Below are positions 31,491 through 39,217 of a DNA stretch of 64,000 nucleotides, in pieces (position 1 is the stretch's first letter; each line of letters begins with the position of its first letter). Position numbers and translations under genes: made by a program. The notes under the pieces were generated by a model. It was not told where the DNA came from, searched no databases, and saw only the letters and a program-made list of their open reading frames with translations. This DNA comes from Haemophilus parainfluenzae (GTDB lineage: Bacteria; Pseudomonadota; Gammaproteobacteria; Enterobacterales; Pasteurellaceae). Where the stretch lies: NCBI RefSeq assembly GCF_014931375.1, contig NZ_CP063117.1, positions 1,302,501-1,366,500 of the forward strand, in the 5' to 3' direction.

Positions 31491-32570
31491 ATGTTGATGA
31501 ATACTCTTGATCGTTATATCGGTAAAAGCATTTTAGGGGCAATTTTTGCCACGCTATTTACGTTGGTTGGCCTTTCGGCAATTATCAAATTTGTAGAGCA
31601 ATTCCGTAGCGTAGGGAAAGGTTCTTATGATATTTGGCAAGCGGTGGCTTATACAGGATTAACCATTCCTAAAGATGTGGAAACCTTTTTCCCAATGGCG
31701 GCCTTGTTAGGTGCATTAATCGCTTTAGGTAATTTAGCCAGCCGCAGTGAATTAGTGGTAATGCAATCTGCGGGTTTTTCTCGCTTTAAAATTGGATTAG
31801 CCGTCATGAAAACGGCACTTCCACTGGTGTTTTTTACCATGATTATTGGAGAGTGGGGGATTCCTCAAACTGAACAGTTTGCCCGTGATATGCGTACTCG
31901 TGCACTTTCTGGTGGCTCAATGCTTTCGGTAAAAAATGGTGTATGGGCAAAAGACGGTAATAATTTCGTGTATGTGCGTCGAATTAAAGATGATGCGAAA
32001 TTAGAAGATATTTATATTTATACTTTTGATGACCAGCGTAATCTCACTCATTTGAAGCATGCAAATCAAGCGCAATATTCTGCTGAAAATAATCAATGGC
32101 AGTTACGCCAAGTCAATAATTCAGCAGTATCAAAAGAGCAAATTACCACGACAAACCGTTTAACAGAAGATTGGGTAACAAGCTTAACGCCAGATAAATT
32201 AGGCGCAGTTTCATTACGTCCAACGTCATTATCCATTTCAGGCTTGTATGAATATATTGCGTTCTTAAAACAAACAGGACAGGATTCTCGCCGTTTTGAA
32301 TTAACCTATTGGCGTAAGATTTTACAGCCCCTTTCTGTAGGTGTAATGATGATGCTTGCGTTATCTTTCATCTTCGGTTCATTGCGTAGTGTCACTGCAG
32401 GAGCGAGAATCGTAACGGGGATTTGCTTTGGATTCTTGTTCTATGTCGTCAATGAAATTTTTGGACAAATGAGTGTGGTATTTAATGCGCCAGCTTTTTT
32501 AGGCGCATTAATGCCAAGCCTCTTGTTTATGGCGATTATTTGGTGGCTACTTGCAAGAAAACGAGATTAA
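31491..32570 (+). CDS. lptG: LPS export ABC transporter permease LptG
   Basis: A 359-residue partner of LptF with the same 3+3 membrane helix layout around a periplasmic domain. The start NTLDRYIGKSILGAI and the coupling helix SRSELVVMQSAGFS are characteristic. Length matches E. coli LptG (360). An in-frame ATG two codons in (31497) is an alternative start. It is followed by two hairpins that separate it from the converging fbp. Confidence 0.95.
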   Translation: MLMNTLDRYIGKSILGAIFATLFTLVGLSAIIKFVEQFRSVGKGSYDIWQAVAYTGLTIPKDVETFFPMAALLGALIALGNLASRSELVVMQSAGFSRFKIGLAVMKTALPLVFFTMIIGEWGIPQTEQFARDMRTRALSGGSMLSVKNGVWAKDGNNFVYVRRIKDDAKLEDIYIYTFDDQRNLTHLKHANQAQYSAENNQWQLRQVNNSAVSKEQITTTNRLTEDWVTSLTPDKLGAVSLRPTSLSISGLYEYIAFLKQTGQDSRRFELTYWRKILQPLSVGVMMMLALSFIFGSLRSVTAGARIVTGICFGFLFYVVNEIFGQMSVVFNAPAFLGALMPSLLFMAIIWWLLARKRD

Positions 32571-32583
32571 TTAATACAAAAAA

Positions 32584-32617
32584 TGAAAAAGGCGAACATA
32601 TAAAGTTCACCTTTTTG
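32584..32617 (+). terminator. Terminator after lptG
   Basis: AAAAAGGCGAAC and GTTCACCTTTTT pair with one mismatch, followed by T. Confidence 0.65.
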
Positions 32618-32626
32618 TTAGCTAAA

Positions 32627-32654
32627 AAAGTGCGGTCAAAACTGACCGCACTTT
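32627..32654. terminator. Uptake-sequence dyad between lptG and fbp
   Basis: AAAGTGCGGTCA and TGACCGCACTTT are exact complements around a 4-base loop, just before the fbp stop codon. Confidence 0.75.
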
Positions 32655-32660
32655 AGGAAT

Positions 32661-33665
32661 TTAATCTTCTTTAAATTCTCTCATCATTTCTTCTGCTTTT
32701 TTCACCATTTCTGCAGAACCGACGAAAAGTGGTATACGTTGGTGAAGCGCTGTTGGTTGAATATCTAAAATTCGATTGTAACCATCAGAGGCAATACCCC
32801 CCGCTTGTTCTGCTAAGAATGCAATCGGATTGCCTTCATAAAGCAAACGAAGTTTACCATTTGGATAGTTAGTTGCACTTGGGTAAATATAGATACCGCC
32901 TTTTAATAAGTTACGATGGAAGTCAGCCACTAATGACCCGATATAGCGTGAAGCATAAGGACGGTTAGTTGCTTTATCTTCCTCTTGGCAGTATTTAATG
33001 TATTTTTTTACCCCTTGTGGGAATTTGAGATATTGTCCTTCATTGATGGAATAAATTTTGCCCTCTTTTGGCATTTGCATATTTTCATGAGAAAGACAGA
33101 ATGTACCGATAGACGGATCATAAGTGAAACCATTCACACCGTGACCAGTGGTATAAACCAACATGGTAGAAGAACCATACACGATGTAACCCGCCGCGAC
33201 TTGTTTATTACCTGGTTGCATAAAATCTTCTAAGGTAACAGGTGAGCCAATAGGGGATACACGACGGTAAATAGAGAAGATTGTCCCAACCGAAACGTTC
33301 ACATCAATATTGGATGAGCCATCAAGTGGGTCGGTTAAAATAATATATTTGGCATTACGAGCGCGTTCAGTATCAAAAGCGATAAAGCTTTCTTCTTCCT
33401 CAGAAGCAAAACCCGCCACTTCTTCACGTGACATGAGTGCTGCGCTCATTGTGTTATGGGCAAATAAATCCAATTTCATTTGGCTTTCACCTTGCACGTT
33501 TTCGACACCAGACTGACCAAGAATATTGGTTAAACCCGCTTTGTTGATATCACGATGAATGATTTTTGCTAGTAAACGAATAGAAGACAAAATACCACTA
33601 AGTTCCCCTTTTGCATTTGGGTACTCCGCTTGGCGTTCAACAATAAATTCACTCAATGTTTTCAT
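32661..33665 (-). CDS. fbp: Fructose-1,6-bisphosphatase class 1
   Basis: A 334-residue gluconeogenic phosphatase converting fructose-1,6-bisphosphate to fructose-6-phosphate. The metal and substrate motif [17 protein letters not shown] is intact. [19 protein letters not shown] and [15 protein letters not shown] are also class 1 signatures. Length matches E. coli Fbp (332). An exact FNR box lies 67-80 bases upstream of the ATG, which may also serve the divergent patatin gene. Confidence 0.96.
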   Translation of the reverse strand: MKTLSEFIVERQAEYPNAKGELSGILSSIRLLAKIIHRDINKAGLTNILGQSGVENVQGESQMKLDLFAHNTMSAALMSREEVAGFASEEEESFIAFDTERARNAKYIILTDPLDGSSNIDVNVSVGTIFSIYRRVSPIGSPVTLEDFMQPGNKQVAAGYIVYGSSTMLVYTTGHGVNGFTYDPSIGTFCLSHENMQMPKEGKIYSINEGQYLKFPQGVKKYIKYCQEEDKATNRPYASRYIGSLVADFHRNLLKGGIYIYPSATNYPNGKLRLLYEGNPIAFLAEQAGGIASDGYNRILDIQPTALHQRIPLFVGSAEMVKKAEEMMREFKED

Positions 33666-33731
33666 GTTTATTCCTTTTTTATAATTGTTAAATAAATAAT
33701 AGACCCTTTTATTATATGTTATTTGGCACTT

Positions 33732-33745
33732 TTGATTGAGATCAA
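33732..33745. promoter_or_regulatory. Perfect FNR box between fbp and the patatin-like gene
   Basis: TTGAT-TGAG-ATCAA fits the FNR consensus exactly. It lies about 67 bases upstream of the fbp ATG and about 119 upstream of the patatin ATG. An inverted repeat, AAAATGTGA (33744-33752) and TCACATTTT (33768-33776), begins at its edge. Confidence 0.6.
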
Positions 33746-33863
33746 AATGTGAAGAATGAGATCTTTGTCACATTTTATTTTTGATACAAAGCCTTGACAA
33801 AACGTATATATCCTTTAAAAAAGATATAATAGATAAATAACGTCACAGTAAAGGAATACTGTT

Positions 33864-35228
33864 ATGAAATTTACTCATTTTCCTTTCAAATCAAGTTTAC
33901 TTGCTTGCAGTATTGCTTTGCTTGCTGCGTGCAATTCAATTACTTATCATCCCACTAAAACGATTGAGAAAATAGATCCACAAAAGGGATATCGTTTAGA
34001 AAATGCGATGCAGCAGGCATTACAAAAAGAAAATTTGGTGATTATGACTTTTTCAGGTGGTGGTTCTCGCGCGGCATCTTTAGGTTATGGCGTGTTAGAG
34101 CAGTTCCAAAATGTCTCAGTGCGTCCAACAGAGAAAGGTAGCACCTTATTGCAAAATATTGATATTGTGTATGGGGTGTCTGGCGGCTCAGTATTAGCAG
34201 CCTATTTTGCTTTAGAAGGACAGGACATTATCCCTAAATTTAATAATTCTTTTTTGAAAAAGAATTTCCAGAAAAAAGTCATCAATGAAGTATTTTCGGT
34301 GAGTAATGTGCCTCGGCTTACTTCTCCACAGTTTGGTCGTAGCGATTTGTTGCAGGAACAGCTCAATCTTGCTTTATATCGTGGAAAAAAATTTGCAGAT
34401 CTTGAACAACGTAAAGGACCTTTTGCTGTAATTAATGCCACCGACATGGTCGCTGGACAGGAGGTCTCTTTCACTCAAGATTTCTTTGATTGGCTTTGTG
34501 TAGATTTAAATGATGTCGAAATTGCAAGAGCTGTGGCAGCATCCAGTGCTGTTCCATTAATTTTTTCACCCATTACACAAAATAATCATGGTGGTGCTTG
34601 CCAAGCCGAGAGTAAAAAAGAATTATTGACACAGATGAAAGTAGGGAATCGTTTGTGGCTAAACAATTTTGAAACCATGAAAAAACGTACGGCTTCTTAT
34701 CAAAATAATGAGGAAAAACCTTATTTACATTTGGTTGACGGTGGTTTAACGGATAATTTGGGCTTGGCAAGCTTGTTGGATATGTCGAATTTACTCACTG
34801 TCAAAAAATTGTATGCAGAGCTGAAAAATTACAATTTACGCAATATTGTCGTGGTAAACGTCAATGCGCAAAGTGAGCTATCGAGCCATATTGATAAGTC
34901 TGCTGATGTGCCAGGAATCAAAGAAGTGGTGAACACGGTGATAAATGTACCGATTGATAAAACAACGGAATCTACCGTGAAATATTCACAAAAATTTGCT
35001 GATCAATGGAATGCTTACACTAAACATAAAAAAGGTGCAAAAATTAAAGCTTATTTTGTGAATTTAAGTTTGAAAGATTTGCCTGATGGGCAGTTAAAAA
35101 ATGATGTGCTTAATATCGGAACATCTTTCTATTTACCCCAATCAGATGTGGACAAATTGCGTGAAGCGGCCAAGATTTTATTGGAACAATCGAAAGAATA
35201 TCATAAGGCACTGAAAGCATTACAATAG
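33864..35228 (+). CDS. Patatin-like phospholipase lipoprotein
   Basis: A 454-residue envelope protein with a lipoprotein signal (lipobox LLAAC, Cys23) and a patatin catalytic domain. GGGSRA (65-70) is the oxyanion loop, GVSGGS (104-109) holds the nucleophile Ser107, and VDGGLTDNLGL supplies the catalytic aspartate. All catalytic elements are present, so it is probably an active lipase acting on membrane lipids. Its substrate is unknown. A TTGACA (33794) and a TATAAT (33825) lie upstream but 25 bases apart, too far to be one promoter. Its 3' hairpin has been split by the mer transposon. Confidence 0.85.
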   Translation: MKFTHFPFKSSLLACSIALLAACNSITYHPTKTIEKIDPQKGYRLENAMQQALQKENLVIMTFSGGGSRAASLGYGVLEQFQNVSVRPTEKGSTLLQNIDIVYGVSGGSVLAAYFALEGQDIIPKFNNSFLKKNFQKKVINEVFSVSNVPRLTSPQFGRSDLLQEQLNLALYRGKKFADLEQRKGPFAVINATDMVAGQEVSFTQDFFDWLCVDLNDVEIARAVAASSAVPLIFSPITQNNHGGACQAESKKELLTQMKVGNRLWLNNFETMKKRTASYQNNEEKPYLHLVDGGLTDNLGLASLLDMSNLLTVKKLYAELKNYNLRNIVVVNVNAQSELSSHIDKSADVPGIKEVVNTVINVPIDKTTESTVKYSQKFADQWNAYTKHKKGAKIKAYFVNLSLKDLPDGQLKNDVLNIGTSFYLPQSDVDKLREAAKILLEQSKEYHKALKALQ

Positions 35229-35238
35229 CCCAATAATT

Positions 35239-35251
35239 AAAGTGTGGTTAA
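35239..35251 (+). repeat. Left arm of an uptake-sequence hairpin, split by insertion
   Basis: AAAGTGTGGTTAA would pair with TTAACCGCACTTT (39065-39077), allowing one G-T pair. The 3.8-kb transposon lies in what was the loop. It was probably the terminator of the patatin gene. Confidence 0.75.
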
Positions 35252-35258
35252 AAATTAT
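35251..35258. repeat. Left 8-bp target site duplication
   Basis: AAAATTAT, repeated exactly at 39049-39056 on the other side of the element. Eight bases is the duplication size usual for ISL3-family transposition. Confidence 0.85.
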
Positions 35259-35282
35259 GGGTCTTCGGAATATATAGTGGAA
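35259..35282 (+). repeat. Left terminal inverted repeat (IRL)
   Basis: It begins GGGTCTTCGGAATATATAGT. The right end read on the minus strand begins GGGTATTCGGATTTTATGGT. About 19-20 of 24 positions agree. Confidence 0.85.
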
Positions 35283-35321
35283 TTACTTTCTTAATAGTTT
35301 AAAAACAACTGGTGTTTAAAT

Positions 35322-35336
35322 CGGATTTTCTGGTGG
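35322..35336 (+). repeat. Internal copy of the inverted-repeat core
   Basis: CGGATTTTCTGGTGG differs by one base from the core of the right terminal repeat (39027-39041 read on the minus strand). It may be a subterminal transposase-binding site or a remnant of an older end. Confidence 0.6.
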
Positions 35337-35423
35337 GATGTTAGGATAATCAATAGTATTATATAAAAGTATCAATCACATACGAGTGATACTTTGGGAA
35401 AAAAATAAAATAGTCCAATTTAC

Positions 35424-35455
35424 TTGACCGTGTACTATAGTACATGGTTTATAAT
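35424..35455 (+). promoter_or_regulatory. MerR-controlled promoter-operator
   Basis: The -35 TTGACC (35424) and -10 TATAAT (35450) are 20 bases apart, longer than the optimum, as required for MerR-type DNA untwisting. Between them is the perfect palindrome TGTACT-AT-AGTACA (35431-35444). It drives merR and merA together. Confidence 0.88.
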
Positions 35456-35474
35456 ATTCAGGGGGTGAAATAAG

Positions 35475-35867
35475 ATGATTTATCGCATTAGTGAGTTTGC
35501 AGATAAATGTGGAGTTAATAAAGAAACGATCAGATATTACGAGCGAAAAAATTTATTACAAGAACCTCACCGAACGGAAGCTGGTTATCGGATATATTCA
35601 TATGATGACGTTAAGCGTGTTGGGTTTATTAAACGAATACAGGAACTTGGTTTCTCTTTAAGCGAGATTTATAAATTACTTGGTGTTGTAGATAAAGATG
35701 AAGTTCGTTGTCAAGATATGTTCGAATTTGTTTCTAAAAAACAAAAGGAAGTGCAAAAACAAATAGAGGATTTAAAACGAATTGAAACTATGTTAGACGA
35801 CTTAAAACAACGATGTCCAGCTGAAAAGCAATTACATTCGTGTCCAATAATAGAAACATTAACATGA
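35475..35867 (+). CDS. merR: Mercury-responsive regulator MerR (Gram-positive type)
   Basis: A 130-residue MerR family repressor/activator. The N-terminal winged helix ([20 protein letters not shown]) is followed by a long coiled coil and a short C-terminus with [11 protein letters not shown]. The three mercury-binding cysteines fall at 79, 114 and 123, the positions I recall for the Bacillus RC607 MerR. GGGGGTG lies upstream of the ATG. It is the first gene after its own operator and is followed 28 bases later by merA. In Tn21/Tn501-type operons merR is instead divergent from the structural genes. Confidence 0.93.
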   Translation: MIYRISEFADKCGVNKETIRYYERKNLLQEPHRTEAGYRIYSYDDVKRVGFIKRIQELGFSLSEIYKLLGVVDKDEVRCQDMFEFVSKKQKEVQKQIEDLKRIETMLDDLKQRCPAEKQLHSCPIIETLT

Positions 35868-35895
35868 GAGATTAATTAACGAAAGGAGCTTTTTT

Positions 35896-37536
35896 ATGAA
35901 TAAATTTAAGGTAAACATTTCAGGAATGACCTGTACGGGTTGTGAAAAACACGTAGAATCAGCACTTGAAAAGATAGGTGCTAAAAATATTGAGTCTAGT
36001 TATCGTCGTGGTGAAGCAGTATTTGAACTGCCCGATGATATTGAGGTTGAAAGTGCAATAAAGGCGATTGATGAAGCAAATTACCAAGCCGGAGAAATTG
36101 AAGAAATATCATCACTAGAAAACGTGGCGTTAATTAATGAAGACAATTATGACCTTCTTATTATTGGTTCTGGTGCTGCTGCCTTTTCTTCGGCAATTAA
36201 AGCTATAGAATACGGTGCAAAAGTTGGAATGATTGAGCGTGGAACGGTTGGGGGAACCTGTGTGAATATTGGCTGTGTTCCGTCAAAAACTCTTCTTAGG
36301 GCAGGGGAAATCAATCATTTATCAAAAGACAATCCGTTTATAGGTTTACAAACATCCGCTGGAGAAGTGGATTTAGCTAGTTTAATCACGCAAAAGGATA
36401 AATTGGTGAGCGAACTTCGGAATCAAAAATATATGGATTTAATTGATGAATATAATTTTGATTTAATTAAAGGTGAAGCAAAATTCGTTGATGCTAGTAC
36501 GGTTGAGGTCAATGGGGCAAAGTTATCTGCAAAACGCTTTTTAATTGCAACAGGTGCATCGCCTTCGTTGCCCCAAATTTCAGGACTTGAAAAAATGGAC
36601 TATTTAACTAGTACAACACTTCTTGAGTTAAAGAAAATACCAAAACGATTAACTGTAATTGGTTCAGGATACATTGGAATGGAGCTTGGACAACTATTTC
36701 ATCATTTAGGTTCAGAAATAACGCTTATGCAAAGAAGTGAGCGACTTTTAAAGGAGTATGATCCTGAGATTTCAGAGTCAGTTGAAAAAGCGTTAATTGA
36801 ACAGGGTATAAACCTTGTCAAAGGGGCAACTTTTGAGCGTGTTGAACAAAGTGGAGAGATAAAAAGGGTTTACGTAACAGTAAATGGCAGTAGAGAAGTC
36901 ATTGAATCAGATCAGTTACTTGTTGCCACTGGAAGAAAACCAAATACGGATTCTTTAAATTTAAGTGCAGCAGGTGTTGAAACTGGAAAAAATAATGAAA
37001 TCCTGATCAATGATTTTGGTCAAACAAGTAATGAAAAGATTTATGCAGCAGGAGATGTGACTTTAGGACCACAATTTGTATATGTAGCAGCCTATGAAGG
37101 TGGAATTATTACTGATAATGCTATTGGTGGATTAAACAAAAAAATAGATTTATCGGTAGTTCCTGCTGTTACGTTTACGAATCCGACGGTTGCAACGGTT
37201 GGTTTAACAGAAGAACAAGCAAAAGAGAAAGGGTATGATGTGAAGACATCTGTATTACCTTTAGATGCTGTTCCAAGAGCAATTGTAAACCGTGAAACAA
37301 CCGGTGTATTTAAACTAGTAGCAGATGCAGAAACACTAAAAGTATTAGGGGTTCATATTGTATCTGAAAATGCAGGAGATGTCATCTATGCAGCATCATT
37401 AGCTGTTAAATTTGGCTTAACGATAGAAGATTTAACAGAAACCCTAGCACCATATTTAACAATGGCTGAAGGGCTAAAATTAGTTGCACTTACGTTCGAT
37501 AAAGATATTTCGAAATTATCTTGTTGTGCAGGCTAA
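35896..37536 (+). CDS. merA: Mercuric reductase MerA
   Basis: A 546-residue flavoprotein reducing Hg(II) to volatile Hg(0) with NADPH. The N-terminal heavy-metal domain has GMTCTGC (C13, C16). The FAD-binding region [11 protein letters not shown] is followed by the redox-active pair [13 protein letters not shown] (C122, C127), and the C-terminal vicinal pair C543-C544 (LSCCAG) passes mercury to the active site. All catalytic cysteines are present, so the enzyme should work. AAAGGAG precedes the ATG. No transporter (merT, merP, merC) or organomercurial lyase (merB) accompanies it. Codon use includes more AGA/ATA than neighbouring genes, consistent with transfer. Confidence 0.95.
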   Translation: MNKFKVNISGMTCTGCEKHVESALEKIGAKNIESSYRRGEAVFELPDDIEVESAIKAIDEANYQAGEIEEISSLENVALINEDNYDLLIIGSGAAAFSSAIKAIEYGAKVGMIERGTVGGTCVNIGCVPSKTLLRAGEINHLSKDNPFIGLQTSAGEVDLASLITQKDKLVSELRNQKYMDLIDEYNFDLIKGEAKFVDASTVEVNGAKLSAKRFLIATGASPSLPQISGLEKMDYLTSTTLLELKKIPKRLTVIGSGYIGMELGQLFHHLGSEITLMQRSERLLKEYDPEISESVEKALIEQGINLVKGATFERVEQSGEIKRVYVTVNGSREVIESDQLLVATGRKPNTDSLNLSAAGVETGKNNEILINDFGQTSNEKIYAAGDVTLGPQFVYVAAYEGGIITDNAIGGLNKKIDLSVVPAVTFTNPTVATVGLTEEQAKEKGYDVKTSVLPLDAVPRAIVNRETTGVFKLVADAETLKVLGVHIVSENAGDVIYAASLAVKFGLTIEDLTETLAPYLTMAEGLKLVALTFDKDISKLSCCAG

Positions 37537-37686
37537 GGGAACTTTTTTACAACTCCCTATTCAAGTGAACCAGCTAATGCTTTAAGGGATTTTCTAAGTG
37601 CATTTGTGGTCACAAAAATAATTTAACACTGATGATTTCGACATCAAATCTATAATTGATACCTTAACACCGCAGAGTAATAAAGG
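37537..37686 (+). other. Spacer between merA and the transposase gene
   Basis: 150 bases with no recognisable gene. I see no convincing terminator after merA, so transcription may run on into the transposase gene. Confidence 0.5.
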
Positions 37687-39018
37687 ATGAATAATATGTC
37701 AGACTTATTATCCCTACCAGACATTAAAACAATAGAACCGCCACAATAAAATGAAACCGATATGATGTTTAAAGTTGAAGCAGTCGGACCACCTGAACGT
37801 TGTCCTGAATGTGGTTTTGACAAGTTGTACAAACACAGTTCAAGAAATCAACTAATTATGGATTTGCCCATTCGTTTAAAGCGAGTGGGCTTACAATTGA
37901 ACCGTAGACGATACAAGTGTCGTGAATGCGGATCTACCTTCTGGGAACGCCTAATATCTGTAGATGAAAAGCGTAGTATGACCAAAAGGCTTTTAAAGTC
38001 CATTCAAGAGCAATCCATGTCTAAGACCTTTGTAGAAGTCGCAGAAAGCGTTGGTGTTGACGAGAAAACCATTAGGAACGTTTTTAAGGACTATGTGGCA
38101 CTCAAAGAACGTGAATACCAGTTTGAAACTCCTAAGTGGCTTGGGATAGACGAGATACATATTATCCGTAGACCTCGGCTTGTATTGACTAATATTGAAC
38201 GCAGGACTATTTATGACATCAAGCCTAACCGTAACAAGGAAACAGTCATCCAACGTCTTTCAGAAATCAGTGACAGGACTTACATTGAGTACGTCACAAT
38301 GGATATGTGGAAGCCCTACAAAGACGCAGTGAACACTATCCTTCCACACGCTAAAGTTGTCGTAGATAAGTTTCATGTAGTTAGAATGGCTAATCAAGCC
38401 TTAGATAACGTCAGAAAGTCTTTGAAAGCCCATATGAGCCAAAAAGAAAGACGTACCCTTATGCGTGAAAGGTTTATCCTTCTAAAGCGTAAACACGATC
38501 TAAATGAACGTGAATCATTCCTCTTAGATACTTGGTTAGGTAATCTTCCTGCTTTAAAAGAAGCCTATGAACTCAAAGAAGAGTTTTACTGGATATGGGA
38601 TACTCCTGATCCAGATGAAGGTCATCTTCGTTATAGTCAATGGAGACACCGTTGTATGTCCAGCAACTCTAAAGACGCATATAAAGACCTCGTGAGAGCC
38701 GTAGACAACTGGCATGTTGAAATATTCAACTACTTTGATAAAAGGCTCACTAATGCTTATACGGAGTCAATTAACAGCATTATTAGGCAGGTAGAGCGAA
38801 TGGGTAGAGGTTACTCGTTTGATGCCTTACGAGCCAAAATCCTTTTCAATGAGAAGCTCCATAAAAAGCGTAAGCCACGATTTAATTCAAGTGCTTTCAA
38901 TAAAGCTATGTTATACGATACTTTCAATTGGTATGAAGTGAATGATCACGACATTACAGACAACTTAGGTGTCGATTTTTCCACACTTATTAAGAATTTG
39001 GAGAAGGGTGATTTATAA
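37687..39018 (+). pseudogene. tnp: ISL3-family transposase, interrupted by a nonsense codon
   Basis: The frame opens at ATG 37687 (or 37696, with AAAGGA upstream) and reads MNNMSDLLSLPDIKTIEPPQ. It then meets TAA at 37747-37749 and continues in the same frame to 39018. The remaining 418 codons from ATG 37762 contain the zinc-finger region CPECGFDKLYKH...CRECGSTFWERL and a DDE catalytic core: D in LGIDEIHI, D in VTMDMWKPY and E in NAYTESINSIIRQVERMG. The catalytic residues are intact, so a single base change would restore the gene. Restart at the internal ATGATG would give a nearly complete protein, but I see no ribosome site there. Confidence 0.82.
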
Positions 39019-39024
39019 GCCCTT

Positions 39025-39048
39025 TTCCACCATAAAATCCGAATACCC
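39025..39048 (-). repeat. Right terminal inverted repeat (IRR)
   Basis: Six bases after the transposase stop. On the minus strand it reads GGGTATTCGGATTTTATGGT and continues GGAA, matching IRL at about 19-20 of 24 positions. Confidence 0.85.
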
Positions 39049-39056
39049 AAAATTAT
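39049..39056. repeat. Right 8-bp target site duplication
   Basis: AAAATTAT, identical to 35251-35258, directly abutting the right inverted repeat. Confidence 0.85.
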
Positions 39057-39064
39057 CAGGAATA

Positions 39065-39077
39065 TTAACCGCACTTT
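39065..39077 (-). repeat. Right arm of the split uptake-sequence hairpin
   Basis: TTAACCGCACTTT contains the canonical uptake signal complement and pairs with 35239-35251. Confidence 0.75.
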
Positions 39078-39138
39078 TCTTTTTAAATTTTATATCAATT
39101 CCATTCATATAAAATCACAATAAAATTCACATCCATCT

Positions 39139-39166
39139 AGACGTCTAATCTTTAATGAAGACGTTA
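39139..39166. promoter_or_regulatory. MetJ operator (met boxes)
   Basis: A perfect met box AGACGTCT (39139-39146) and a second, degenerate one AGACGTTA (39159-39166) lie 50-80 bases upstream of the methionine-synthase-like gene. This predicts repression by MetJ with S-adenosylmethionine. Confidence 0.7.
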
Positions 39167-39217
39167 ATTTTGTTACACTCAGTCTATCTTAGAATTAATT
39201 AAATATAGGAAAGCAAA

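Larger units (their letters stand above)
35259..39048 (+). mobile_element. ISL3-family transposon carrying merR-merA (3790 bp)
   Basis: The unit is bounded by terminal inverted repeats of about 24 bases (35259-35282 and 39025-39048, about 19-20 matching) and a perfect 8-bp target duplication AAAATTAT. Inside are a MerR operator-promoter, merR, merA and an ISL3-family transposase gene, all rightward. The cargo sits between the left end and the transposase, so it is a single IS-like unit with passenger genes, not a composite of two IS copies. The merR cysteine pattern and promoter spacing are of Gram-positive type. I noticed no AAGTGCGGT uptake signal within it, unlike its surroundings. The transposase has a premature stop, so it may be fixed unless helped in trans. 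Confidence 0.88.

Noticed and set aside
33794..33830. TTGACA and TATAAT upstream of the patatin gene as one promoter
   Set aside because: They are 25 bases apart, too far for a sigma-70 promoter. The real pairing is unclear.
35259..39048. Interpretation as part of a Tn916-like or other conjugative element
   Set aside because: No integrase, relaxase or conjugation genes are present, and the inverted repeats with 8-bp duplication explain the boundaries fully.
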